Source: Anaerolineae bacterium (lineage in GTDB: Bacteria > Chloroflexota > Anaerolineae > Promineifilales > Promineifilaceae). From it: DNA of 37,337 nucleotides. The notes beneath the pieces are model-generated. The model saw only the letters and a list, made by a program, of their open reading frames with translations. It searched no databases and was not told the origin of the DNA. Positions 13,479-20,399 of this stretch are shown one piece after another. The stretch's first letter is position 1. Each line of letters starts with the position of its first letter. The stretch is taken from assembly GCA_007123775.1 (NCBI GenBank), contig SLGK01000113.1, positions 1 to 37,337 of the forward strand, read 5' to 3'. Position numbers and translations under genes: made by a program.

Positions 13479-15988
13479 TGAGGGATTCAAAGATGTTACG
13501 CGGAGTTTCGCAGAGGATACACAGGCTTGTGCTGAGCGCAGCCGAAGTAGATTCACGGAGAAAAGCGGAGAAACAGCGATACTTCCTACGCAATACGTAC
13601 TACGCACTATACCTGGCTGTCATGGTACTGCTCCTTTTCATCGCTGCACCCACCCAGGCCCAAACCGCGCCGGGTCTGACGCTGGCGGTTGAGGCCGGTT
13701 TCGACGGCTGGTACAAATCGACCTACTGGCTACCGATTCACGTCAGCGCGGCCAACAGCGGCACAGCTATCGACGGCGAACTCCAAATCGTCATCAATGA
13801 TGGGCCGGGCAACCAGACCCTTTACACCACGCCGCTCGACCTGCCCACCATGTCAGACAAGCGGGTGACAATGCTCGTAAAACCACCGCGCAACCTGACT
13901 CGTGTGGAAGTGAATCTGGTGAGCAACGGCCGTTCTCTTGCCAACGCCACCATCAGAACCGGCGGCCTACGCGATACCCATAACTTACTCTACGGCGTCA
14001 TTACCCCCGACGCCAGCGGCTTCGATTTTCTGTCTAATGTAACCGGACGGCGGGGCGAAGCCACGGTAGCTTACCTCAGCCCCCACCATCTGCCCGACAC
14101 CCCGCCCGCCTGGAACAGCCTCGACGTTCTCATCATCCACAACAGCGACAGCAGCCAGTTCAGCCCGGCCCAGCGCCAGGCCCTGGCCGGCTGGATTCAG
14201 AGTGGCGGCCAACTGGTGGTCGTGGGTGGTCCCGGCTGGCAGCCGACCAGCAGCGGCTTGACCGAATGGTTGCCCGTGACGCCGCACGTCGTGGCCAACG
14301 TCACCGATCTGCCCGCCCTCAGCCAGCGAGCCGGGCTTCCCTTCAACCAATCCGGCCCCTATCTAATTGCGGAAAGCAGTCTGCGTCAGGGGGAGCTGCT
14401 GTGGCATCAGGAAGGGTTGCCTCTGCTGGCCCGGCGCGGCTGGGGACAAGGCAGCGTCTACTTTCTGGCGCTGGACCCCACGCTGGCCCCGCTGCGCGGC
14501 TGGGACGGCCAGCCCATTTTGTGGCAGTCGGTTGCCGGGCAGGTGCCCGATTTGACGCCCTGGAGCCGCGGGGTGATAAACGGCCGTTCTGCCATCACGG
14601 CCGTTTCTACCTTAGCCCAGCGCACCCTGCCTACTGCCGGGACGCTGATGCTCTTCATGTTCATCTACATCGTCCTGATCGGCCCGGTTAATTACAAAAT
14701 TCTCAAGCGGCGCGGCCAGCGCGAAATGGCCTGGGTCACAATTCCTGTCCTGGTCCTGGTTTTCAGCGGCATTGCTTACGCCACCGGCTTTGGCCTGCGC
14801 GGCACGGCGCCCATTCTGAACCAGATGTCGATTGTAGTGGGCCAGGTCGGCAGTGAGCAAGCCCGCGCCCAAACCATCATCGGCCTCTATTCACCCAGCC
14901 GCACCGGTTATGATTTGGATTTACCGTCAACGGCCGTTGCCCACCCGCTGGCCCGCACGACCGCTTTTGGCGAGAACGTCCGCAGCGGCAGTGGCCACAT
15001 TATCAGCAACGGCCGTCTCACCGTGAGCAACATCCGTACCGATATCGGCAGCGTGGAAGCATTGATAGCCGACAGCTATCAACCCCTGCCTGCTATTCTG
15101 GCTACGGCCGATTTACGCAGCGACAGTGGCTCATTGGTGGCGGATATAGAACTGGTCAACAACGGCCGTTTCCCGCTGGACCGCGTGGCCGTTATTGGTG
15201 GGCGTCAGATGGAGTTCGTGGGCAACTTGCCGCCCGGAGCCAATCGCAGCTTCCAGCTTAACCTGGGTACGGCCACCGCCACCAGCCCCACCCTCATGCC
15301 CGGTCCGGGCGGCTGGCCCTCTACCCAATCGCCGCTGCTCTATTTTGCCGAACCGCTGCTCGGCGGCTGGGCCACCCGCAACGAGCCGGAAATTGCCGCC
15401 AGACATGAACTATTCCGCGCCATTGAGAGCTATTCACCCAACGCCCAACCGGCAACGGCCGTGCCTCCAATTCTGCTCGTGGCCTGGTCAGACGAGGCCC
15501 TGCTCGATATGAGCCTGAACCACAATCGCACTGAACAAATGGCTACCACGCTCTACCTGTTAGACGTGCCGGTGGGCAGCCTGACCGGCAGTGACCGGCT
15601 GAGTCTGCCGGCCGATCTGTTGCAGGCCAACGTTCTTGACAGCAACCGGACCTACAACCTCGACTATCGAGACCTTTACCTGAATGGCGGCTGGATTGAG
15701 TTTGAGTTTACCCCCTGGCCCACTTTCCGGGAGTTGCAGGTAGATGAGTTGACTATCGTGATACAGCAGCAGATGAGCGGTGCGGCTCCACCGGCCGTTT
15801 CTTTGTGGGATTGGGCTGCGGGGGAATGGGTGCTGGAAACGGCCGTGAATTGGGGCAACAGCCCCATCCCCAACCCCGACCGCTATCTCAACGACCAAAA
15901 CAGCGTCCGCCTGCGCCTGGACGACCAGACCGGCAACACCGGCATTGGCCTGATCTATCCGCGGCTGACGGGCAAAGTGGCAGAGTAG
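13478..15988 (+). CDS. Large exported membrane protein with a GATase-like segment, ABC-cluster associated
   Basis: 836 aa if read from the ATG overlapping the DUF503 stop (TAATG). Residues 43-63 look like a signal peptide or anchor (YYALYLAVMVLLLFIAAPTQAQ), preceded by a basic stretch. An Ig-like beta region follows, then a glutamine-amidotransferase-like fold segment (NSLDVLIIHNSDSSQFSPAQRQALAGWIQSGGQLVVVGGPGW, about 205-255). Two membrane segments are near 385-445 (LMLFMFIYIVLIGPVNYKIL, TIPVLVLVFSGIAYATGFGL), and about 390 extracytoplasmic residues end the protein. The first 40 or so codons are an intergenic word repeat (13495-13613), so the true start may be GTG 13529 or ATG 13622, where the mature part is unchanged. 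The adjacent ATPase suggests a role in an uncharacterised ABC/Gld-like system. ACGGCCGT is very frequent here (eight or more). Confidence 0.8.
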   Translation: MRDSKMLRGVSQRIHRLVLSAAEVDSRRKAEKQRYFLRNTYYALYLAVMVLLLFIAAPTQAQTAPGLTLAVEAGFDGWYKSTYWLPIHVSAANSGTAIDGELQIVINDGPGNQTLYTTPLDLPTMSDKRVTMLVKPPRNLTRVEVNLVSNGRSLANATIRTGGLRDTHNLLYGVITPDASGFDFLSNVTGRRGEATVAYLSPHHLPDTPPAWNSLDVLIIHNSDSSQFSPAQRQALAGWIQSGGQLVVVGGPGWQPTSSGLTEWLPVTPHVVANVTDLPALSQRAGLPFNQSGPYLIAESSLRQGELLWHQEGLPLLARRGWGQGSVYFLALDPTLAPLRGWDGQPILWQSVAGQVPDLTPWSRGVINGRSAITAVSTLAQRTLPTAGTLMLFMFIYIVLIGPVNYKILKRRGQREMAWVTIPVLVLVFSGIAYATGFGLRGTAPILNQMSIVVGQVGSEQARAQTIIGLYSPSRTGYDLDLPSTAVAHPLARTTAFGENVRSGSGHIISNGRLTVSNIRTDIGSVEALIADSYQPLPAILATADLRSDSGSLVADIELVNNGRFPLDRVAVIGGRQMEFVGNLPPGANRSFQLNLGTATATSPTLMPGPGGWPSTQSPLLYFAEPLLGGWATRNEPEIAARHELFRAIESYSPNAQPATAVPPILLVAWSDEALLDMSLNHNRTEQMATTLYLLDVPVGSLTGSDRLSLPADLLQANVLDSNRTYNLDYRDLYLNGGWIEFEFTPWPTFRELQVDELTIVIQQQMSGAAPPAVSLWDWAAGEWVLETAVNWGNSPIPNPDRYLNDQNSVRLRLDDQTGNTGIGLIYPRLTGKVAE
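13495..13613. repeat. Word repeat running through the N-terminal codons of the 836-aa gene
   Basis: Words TTACGCGGAGTTTCGCAGAG and TTCACGGAGAAAAGCGGAG surround CTTGTGCTGAGCGCAGCCGAAG, followed by GCAATACGTACTACGCACTA. The first word matches 5488-5503 and the last resembles the GCGTAGT family. It stays open in the frame of the large membrane protein. Confidence 0.75.
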
Positions 15989-16037
15989 CAAAGTGGCGCA
16001 ATCACTCTGCCACGCCGCCACTTCGCCACTTCGCCAC
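15977..16037. repeat. Intergenic word-hairpin (AAGTGGCAGAGTAGC family)
   Basis: The left arm AAAGTGGCAGAGTAGCAAAGTGGCG faces CACTCTGCCACGCCGCCACTTCGCCACTT. It begins over the stop codon of the 836-aa gene and ends 10 nt before the ATPase ATG. Same family as 9340-9421. Confidence 0.83.
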
Positions 16038-16047
16038 CCCAAAACCT

Positions 16048-17001
16048 ATGACCACTATCATCGAAATTCAAGGACTTACCAAAAACTACAACAGCCTGAC
16101 CGCGCTCAAGGATTTGCATTTGAGCATTGAAGAAGGCAGCGTCTTCGGCTTCATCGGGCCGAACGGAGCCGGCAAGACGACCACCATGCGTATCCTGACG
16201 ACGCTGCTCAAGCCCAGCGCCGGTCAGGCCTGGGTCGCCGGTCATTCCGTTACCAAAGAGCCGGAAAAGGTGCGTCGCGCCATCGGCTACATGCCTGACT
16301 TTTTTGGCGTCTACGAAGATATGAAAGTGTGGGAATATCTCGACTTTTTTGCCGCCTGCTACGGTATTCCGGCCGTACAGCGCATCTCGATGATTGACGA
16401 TTTATTGGCCCTGGTCGATCTACAGCCCAAACGAGACGAGTACGTGGAAAATCTGAGCCGGGGCATGAAGCAGCGCCTCTGCCTGGCCCGTACCCTGGCC
16501 CACGATCCGCAGGTCCTCATTCTCGACGAACCGGCCAGCGGCCTCGATCCCCGCGCCCGTATCGAGATGCGTGAACTGCTGCGGGAGCTGAAGCGGATGG
16601 GCAAGACCATCTTCTTTTCCTCCCACATTTTGTCCGAAGTGGCCGACATTTGCACCAGCATCGGCATTATTGAGGCGGGCGAGCTGGTAGCTTCGGGCGA
16701 TATGGCCGAAATGCGCCGCCGTTTACGTGCCCATCGTTTGATCCAGATTCGTGCCCTGGGCGACCCGGAGCCATTACGCACCTATTTGACTGTCCACGAG
16801 CAGGTCCACACCATCACCGGCAGCGACGAAGCCGACCTGCCGCCCGACACGCTCCGTTTCGACTTCAGCGGCAGCGACGCCGACCTGGCCGGCCTGCTCC
16901 GTGACCTGATACGCCACGACATCCCCGTCATCGGCCTGCACGAAGAGTCGGGCGATCTAGAAGAGGTTTTTCTGCACGCTACGAAGGGGATTCTCAACTA
17001 A
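16048..17001 (+). CDS. ABC transporter ATP-binding protein
   Basis: 317 aa. Walker A GPNGAGKT at 37-44, Q-loop region IGYMPDFFGVYEDMKVWEYL near 79-98, signature LSRGM at 136-140 (Arg and Met in place of the common GG), Walker B VLILDE at 156-161, D-loop SGLD, and the switch His in SSHILSE. The C-terminal 90 residues, after GELVASGDM, are the accessory domain common in Gld/CcmA-type exporters. The start at 16048 gives the normal ATPase N-terminus MTTIIEIQGLTKNY; upstream in-frame sequence only translates the repeat. No full-length permease follows it: the next gene is a 66-aa membrane protein. Confidence 0.95.
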   Translation: MTTIIEIQGLTKNYNSLTALKDLHLSIEEGSVFGFIGPNGAGKTTTMRILTTLLKPSAGQAWVAGHSVTKEPEKVRRAIGYMPDFFGVYEDMKVWEYLDFFAACYGIPAVQRISMIDDLLALVDLQPKRDEYVENLSRGMKQRLCLARTLAHDPQVLILDEPASGLDPRARIEMRELLRELKRMGKTIFFSSHILSEVADICTSIGIIEAGELVASGDMAEMRRRLRAHRLIQIRALGDPEPLRTYLTVHEQVHTITGSDEADLPPDTLRFDFSGSDADLAGLLRDLIRHDIPVIGLHEESGDLEEVFLHATKGILN

Positions 17002-17007
17002 CAGAGC

Positions 17008-17069
17008 AGTGCCTGGCACAGGGCAATAATGACTACTTAAGCAAGAATTTCGTCCCTGTGCCTGGCACT
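17008..17069. repeat. AGTGCCTGGCACAGGG inverted repeat
   Basis: Arms 17008-17023 and 17054-17069 pair at 15 of 16 positions around a 30-nt loop. It lies just after the ATPase stop. The core word GTGCCTGGCAC is itself nearly palindromic and resembles 6098-6158. Confidence 0.83.
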
Positions 17070-17113
17070 ACACAACTAATGGACGGCAACTGGCACGAAG
17101 GCAACTGGCAACA

Positions 17114-17314
17114 ATGGTGGCGGCTTACACGGCCGTTATCCTCATGCGCCTGTTCAACAACACGCCGCTCTGGCTGTTCGTGGTCAACCTGTTTGATACA
17201 ACTAATCGCTGGCTCCTCGTTAGCGGTAACCTGGGACCAACGGCCGTTTACCTCCTGGCCATCATTTTGCTGCTCTGGTCTATCAATCGCTGGGCCAACA
17301 AGCTGGATAGCTAG
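17114..17314 (+). CDS. Small two-helix membrane protein, possibly a permease remnant
   Basis: 66 aa with two hydrophobic segments: AAYTAVILMRLFN...PLWLFVVNLF and GPTAVYLLAIILLLWSIN, ending in RWANKLDS. Codon use matches neighbouring genes (GC-rich third positions, two ACGGCCGTT read as Thr-Ala-Val), so it is or was coding. There is no clear ribosome-binding site, and the sequence just upstream is repetitive (GGCAACTGGCA twice). It follows an ABC ATPase that lacks a permease, so it may be the tail of a deleted permease, or a genuine small subunit. Confidence 0.5.
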   Translation: MVAAYTAVILMRLFNNTPLWLFVVNLFDTTNRWLLVSGNLGPTAVYLLAIILLLWSINRWANKLDS

Positions 17315-17322
17315 ACACTGCC

Positions 17323-18330
17323 TCAAACCGTCTGCGTACTCAACTCCCGGCCAGGGCGCAGCTCCTTCTCGTAGGTGTCATACTGGCGAGCCACGTACAT
17401 CCCGGCCCGCTCGTAGAGACGGGTGGCGCCGGTCAGGCTGGCGGCATCCACACCCAGCGCTACTTTCTTCTGACCGCGCCGGTATAACTCACGGAAGGAA
17501 TGACGCAGCAGAGCCTCCCCCAACCCGCGCCGCCGCCAGGGCCGACGGACTCCCAGCGTGTCAATCAAGCCCATTGTCGGGTCTTCGTGGCTCTTCAAAT
17601 CACATAAGGAAACACCGGCAATTTCTTCCCCTGCCATCGCCACAAACCAGAGTGCAGGATCATAGTCGGGATCGTTGTTCGAGAAGTGCAGCCATTGTTC
17701 ATACTCCTTCTCAAACGGCTGCTCAACGTAGCCCCAATGATCCTTAAACGAATCGCGCACCGCCTGGATAACGGCCCGCTCCTCCTGTTGGGGAATCATG
17801 CTGCGAATGACAATGCCCTCAGGCAGGGGGCCAACTTCGGGCAGCTCAGTCAGCTCAATTTTCATCTGCCAAAAGTGGCGTACCAGGCTCAGGCCCATGT
17901 CGCGCAGCAACTGGTGGGAGGGCATGTGGGTGCTGGTGCAGCCTGACTCGTAGGAGACGCGCACGTCGTCGGGAACGCGAGCGATGGCCTGACGAGCGCG
18001 GTTTTCGGCCCAGGTCAGCAGGTAAGTGCCGATGCCCTGGTCGCGGTATTCGGGATGTACACGTCCCCAAACATAGATACGGCTGGGCAGATCGCTCACA
18101 TCCCATACTTCAACGTAGCCAATGATTTGGCCGTCCGGCGTAAACACGGCCCGCGTCGAGGCGGCCAGGTCAAAGTCAGGTAGCGTCCATTCGTTGCGGA
18201 TGGCATCCAGCGGGACGTTGGCCTTGCCGATTTCGTCTACGGCACAGAGATTGAACAGGGCTACGGCCGTTTCCAGGTCAGCCATAGCTACCGGCCGGAT
18301 GACGTAGTTGTCAGGTAATTTTGTATGCAT
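17323..18330 (-). CDS. Tandem GNAT acetyltransferase
   Basis: 335 aa with two GNAT domains, an arrangement like mycothiol synthase but with no evidence for that substrate. The first acetyl-CoA loop is VHPEYRDQGIGTYLL (about 96-110) and the second is VRRPWRRRGLGEALLRHSF (about 270-288), followed by DAASLTGATRLYERAGMYVARQYDTYEKEL. The ATG at 18330 has AGGAG 9 nt upstream; a longer frame reaches into the repeat. It lies on the opposite strand between the two halves of the ABC/Gld-like cluster, converging with the 66-aa gene (8 nt between stops) and divergent from the second ATPase. Confidence 0.9.
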   Translation of the reverse strand: MHTKLPDNYVIRPVAMADLETAVALFNLCAVDEIGKANVPLDAIRNEWTLPDFDLAASTRAVFTPDGQIIGYVEVWDVSDLPSRIYVWGRVHPEYRDQGIGTYLLTWAENRARQAIARVPDDVRVSYESGCTSTHMPSHQLLRDMGLSLVRHFWQMKIELTELPEVGPLPEGIVIRSMIPQQEERAVIQAVRDSFKDHWGYVEQPFEKEYEQWLHFSNNDPDYDPALWFVAMAGEEIAGVSLCDLKSHEDPTMGLIDTLGVRRPWRRRGLGEALLRHSFRELYRRGQKKVALGVDAASLTGATRLYERAGMYVARQYDTYEKELRPGRELSTQTV

Positions 18331-18348
18331 TCGTTCTGCTCCTGTCAG

Positions 18349-18412
18349 GACGGAAGACGAAGGACCGAAGACGGAGGCCATCATTTTCGTCTGCCGTCCT
18401 CGGTCCTCCGTC
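18349..18412. repeat. Intergenic word-hairpin (GACGGAAGACGAAGGACCGA family)
   Basis: The left arm 18349-18376 is GACGGAAGACGAAGGACC-type words and the right arm 18388-18412 the complement (CGTCTGCCGTCCTCGGTCCTCC). The same words make the inner stem at 5510-5575. Here it lies in a divergent gap, so it cannot be a terminator for either gene. Confidence 0.85.
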
Positions 18413-18442
18413 AAACGATAGTATAACAACAGCTAACCATTT

Positions 18443-18471
18443 TTGACAGCCCCCTGTCTTTTGGCTAATAT
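18443..18471 (+). promoter_or_regulatory. Near-consensus sigma70 promoter, leaderless type
   Basis: TTGACA (18443-18448), exactly 17 nt, then TAATAT (18466-18471). The ATG of the ATPase is at 18480, only 8 nt after the -10 box, so transcription should begin at or within a base or two of the start codon. There is no Shine-Dalgarno. Confidence 0.82.
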
Positions 18472-18479
18472 GAACTGCC

Positions 18480-19454
18480 ATGAACAGACAAACTTCAGAG
18501 GCCATGATCGAGGCGGACGCCATCACCAAATTGTACGGCAATTTTACGGCCGTTCAAGACATCACCTTCCAATGCAAAAAAGGAGAAGTGGTCGGCTTTT
18601 TAGGTCCCAACGGGGCCGGCAAAACAACCACCATGCGCGTCCTGACCGGCTACATGCCCCCCAGCAGCGGCGCGGCCTACATCGCCGGCCATCATACCGT
18701 TGATGACTCCATTGCCGCCCGGCAGCGGCTCGGCTACCTGCCGGAAACGGTTCCCCTCTATCCCGAAATGCGCGTCGAAGATTACCTGGCCTTTATGGGC
18801 CGGGTGCGCCACCTGGACAACTTGTGGCCGCGCATCGACGACGTGCTGGAAGCGGTGGACCTGCTGGATCGGGCCGAGAGCTTCGTGGGCAACCTGTCGA
18901 AGGGGATGCGGCAGCGGTTGGGGCTGGCCCAGGCGCTACTCCACGACCCGGATGTACTGATTCTGGATGAGCCGACCATTGGCCTGGACCCGGCCCAGAT
19001 TGTGGAGATTCGGGAACTGATCACGGAGTTGGGCCGGGAGCGCACCGTTTTGCTCAGCACCCACATCCTGGCCGAGGTGGAGCAGATTTGTAATCGGGTG
19101 ATTTTGGTCATCGACGGCCGTATCTGGGCCGATATGTCCATGGCTGAGATTCAGGCGGGGGGCAACCTGCTCACGCTGCGCCTGGCCAACCCGGCCGCGA
19201 ACACCGCTGAAACGTTCGCTCAAATCGAGGGCGTCGAGAGCGCCAACCAACTCACCGCCCAGGAGTTTTCGGTCAAAGTAGACGGCCGTGACCAAACCCG
19301 AATCGCTGTGGCCGCAACGGCCGTGAACCAACAGTGGGGCCTGTTGGAAATGAGCCAATCCAAAATCAGCCTGGAAAGGATATTCCTCAACAAGCTCAAA
19401 GAAGCCCAGGCCGCCCGCCCCTTAGAAAATGGGGACACGGATGAACACGGATGA
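18480..19454 (+). CDS. ABC transporter ATP-binding protein (GldA-like)
   Basis: 324 aa. Walker A GPNGAGKT at 42-49, GYLPETVPLYPEMRVEDYLAFMGRVR, signature LSKGMRQRLGLAQALLHDP, Walker B VLILDEPTIGLDP, and switch LLSTHILAEVEQICNRVILV, then an accessory C-terminal domain. It is the first gene of a set with an ABC-2 permease, a GldG-like protein and DUF4340, the arrangement seen around gliding-motility-type GldAFG proteins; the transported substrate is unknown. The start at 18480 suits the promoter above; an internal ATG at 18504 is the alternative. The last residues (NGDTDEHG) are encoded by the ACACGGATGA repeat that follows. Confidence 0.95.
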   Translation: MNRQTSEAMIEADAITKLYGNFTAVQDITFQCKKGEVVGFLGPNGAGKTTTMRVLTGYMPPSSGAAYIAGHHTVDDSIAARQRLGYLPETVPLYPEMRVEDYLAFMGRVRHLDNLWPRIDDVLEAVDLLDRAESFVGNLSKGMRQRLGLAQALLHDPDVLILDEPTIGLDPAQIVEIRELITELGRERTVLLSTHILAEVEQICNRVILVIDGRIWADMSMAEIQAGGNLLTLRLANPAANTAETFAQIEGVESANQLTAQEFSVKVDGRDQTRIAVAATAVNQQWGLLEMSQSKISLERIFLNKLKEAQAARPLENGDTDEHG

Positions 19455-19558
19455 ACACGGATGAACACGGATTTCCATTTTTAATTGGACGCAGATTAAC
19501 AGGATTGACGCAGATTTGCTCTTTTTTATCTGTGTTAATCTGCGTTAATCCGTGTCCC
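19436..19558. repeat. ACACGGATGA tandem repeat plus GACGCAGATTAAC word-hairpin
   Basis: Four 10-nt ACACGGATGA units (19436-19475) cover the ATPase stop codon. Then GACGCAGATTAACAGGATTGACGCAGATT faces ATCTGTGTTAATCTGCGTTAATCC at 19527-19552, and GTGTCCC closes against the GGGACAC before the first unit. Same word family as the outer layer at 3161-3313. Confidence 0.85.
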
Positions 19559-19575
19559 ATTCCCCGGAGGTGTTG

Positions 19576-20310
19576 ATGCGTAATACCTGGTACGTGGCCC
19601 AGCGAGAGTTGGGCGCGATATTTGTGCAGCCGATAGCCTATATTTTCACTATCGTTTTGATCGGCATTACCGGTCTCATTTTTTCGGGGCAAATCGCCGC
19701 CATCGCCTTTACGCCCGGCGCGCCGGTCAGCCTGACCAATGTGCTGGGGCTGTTCACCTTCCTCTTTATCTTCGCCGGGCCGGCTATCACCATGCGCCTG
19801 CTATCCGAAGAGCAGCGCAGCGGCACGATGGAGCTGCTGATGACCCTGCCCCTGCGCGATGGCGAGGTAGTGGTGGGCAAATTCCTGGCCGCCTTCATTT
19901 TCTATCTGGCGGCGGTGGGGCTGACGCTGATATTCCCCATCATTCTGCTCAACTTTGGCAATCCCGACATCGGCCCTATGATAACCGGCTATCTGGGCGT
20001 GCTGCTGTGGGGCGCGGCCATTCTGGCCATCGGCCTGCTGGCCTCCGCCCTGACCGACAACCAGATGGTGGCTTTTATCCTGGCCCTGGGCCTCAACTTG
20101 CTGCTGTATCTGGCCTTTATCCCAGCCGAATTTTTTGGCGATAACCCCACCATTGCCCTGATTTTTCAGGAATTGGGTGCCCAGCAGCATCTCGGCAGCT
20201 TCTTCCGGGGCATCCTGGTGGCCAAGGATATTGTCTATTTTGTGATGATAACGGCCGTATTCCTCTTCGCCGCCACCCGTGTGATGGAGAGTCGGCGCTG
20301 GCGCGGGTAA
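19576..20310 (+). CDS. ABC-2 type permease (GldF-like)
   Basis: 244 aa, six hydrophobic segments (IAYIFTIVLIGITGLIFSG; LTNVLGLFTFLFIFAGPAITM; FLAAFIFYLAAVGLTLIFPIIL; GYLGVLLWGAAILAIGLLAS; MVAFILALGLNLLLYLAFIP; DIVYFVMITAVFLFAATRV). The conserved cytoplasmic loop MRLLSEEQRSGTMELLMTLPLRDGEVVVGKF is typical of GldF/NosY-type permeases. It pairs with the preceding ATPase. The ATG at 19576 follows GGAGG at spacing 6; an upstream GTG at 19552 lies in the repeat and is rejected. Confidence 0.94.
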   Translation: MRNTWYVAQRELGAIFVQPIAYIFTIVLIGITGLIFSGQIAAIAFTPGAPVSLTNVLGLFTFLFIFAGPAITMRLLSEEQRSGTMELLMTLPLRDGEVVVGKFLAAFIFYLAAVGLTLIFPIILLNFGNPDIGPMITGYLGVLLWGAAILAIGLLASALTDNQMVAFILALGLNLLLYLAFIPAEFFGDNPTIALIFQELGAQQHLGSFFRGILVAKDIVYFVMITAVFLFAATRVMESRRWRG

Positions 20311-20328
20311 GGCCGATAATTGATGAAA

Positions 20329-20391
20329 CGTAGTGCGTATTGCGTAGTGCGTAGACCGCCGGATTACGAACTACGCACTACGAACTACGCA
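20329..20391. repeat. Intergenic word-hairpin (GCGTAGTGCGTATT family)
   Basis: The left arm has CGTAGTGCGTATTGCGTAGTGCGTA-like words (20329-20353) and the right arm TACGAACTACGCACTACGAACTACGC (20367-20391). It lies between the permease and the GldG-like gene, which should be one transcription unit. Confidence 0.85.
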
Positions 20392-20399
20392 GGTAATTT

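Noticed and set aside
15805..16047. N-terminal extension of the first ABC ATPase
   Set aside because: It overlaps the 836-aa gene out of frame and translates the word-hairpin; the ATPase domain begins at the ATG at 16048.
17058..17747. 229-codon plus-strand frame over the 66-aa gene and the GNAT gene
   Set aside because: Low-complexity Ser/Arg/Cys composition typical of an out-of-frame reading; the GNAT domains on the other strand explain the DNA.
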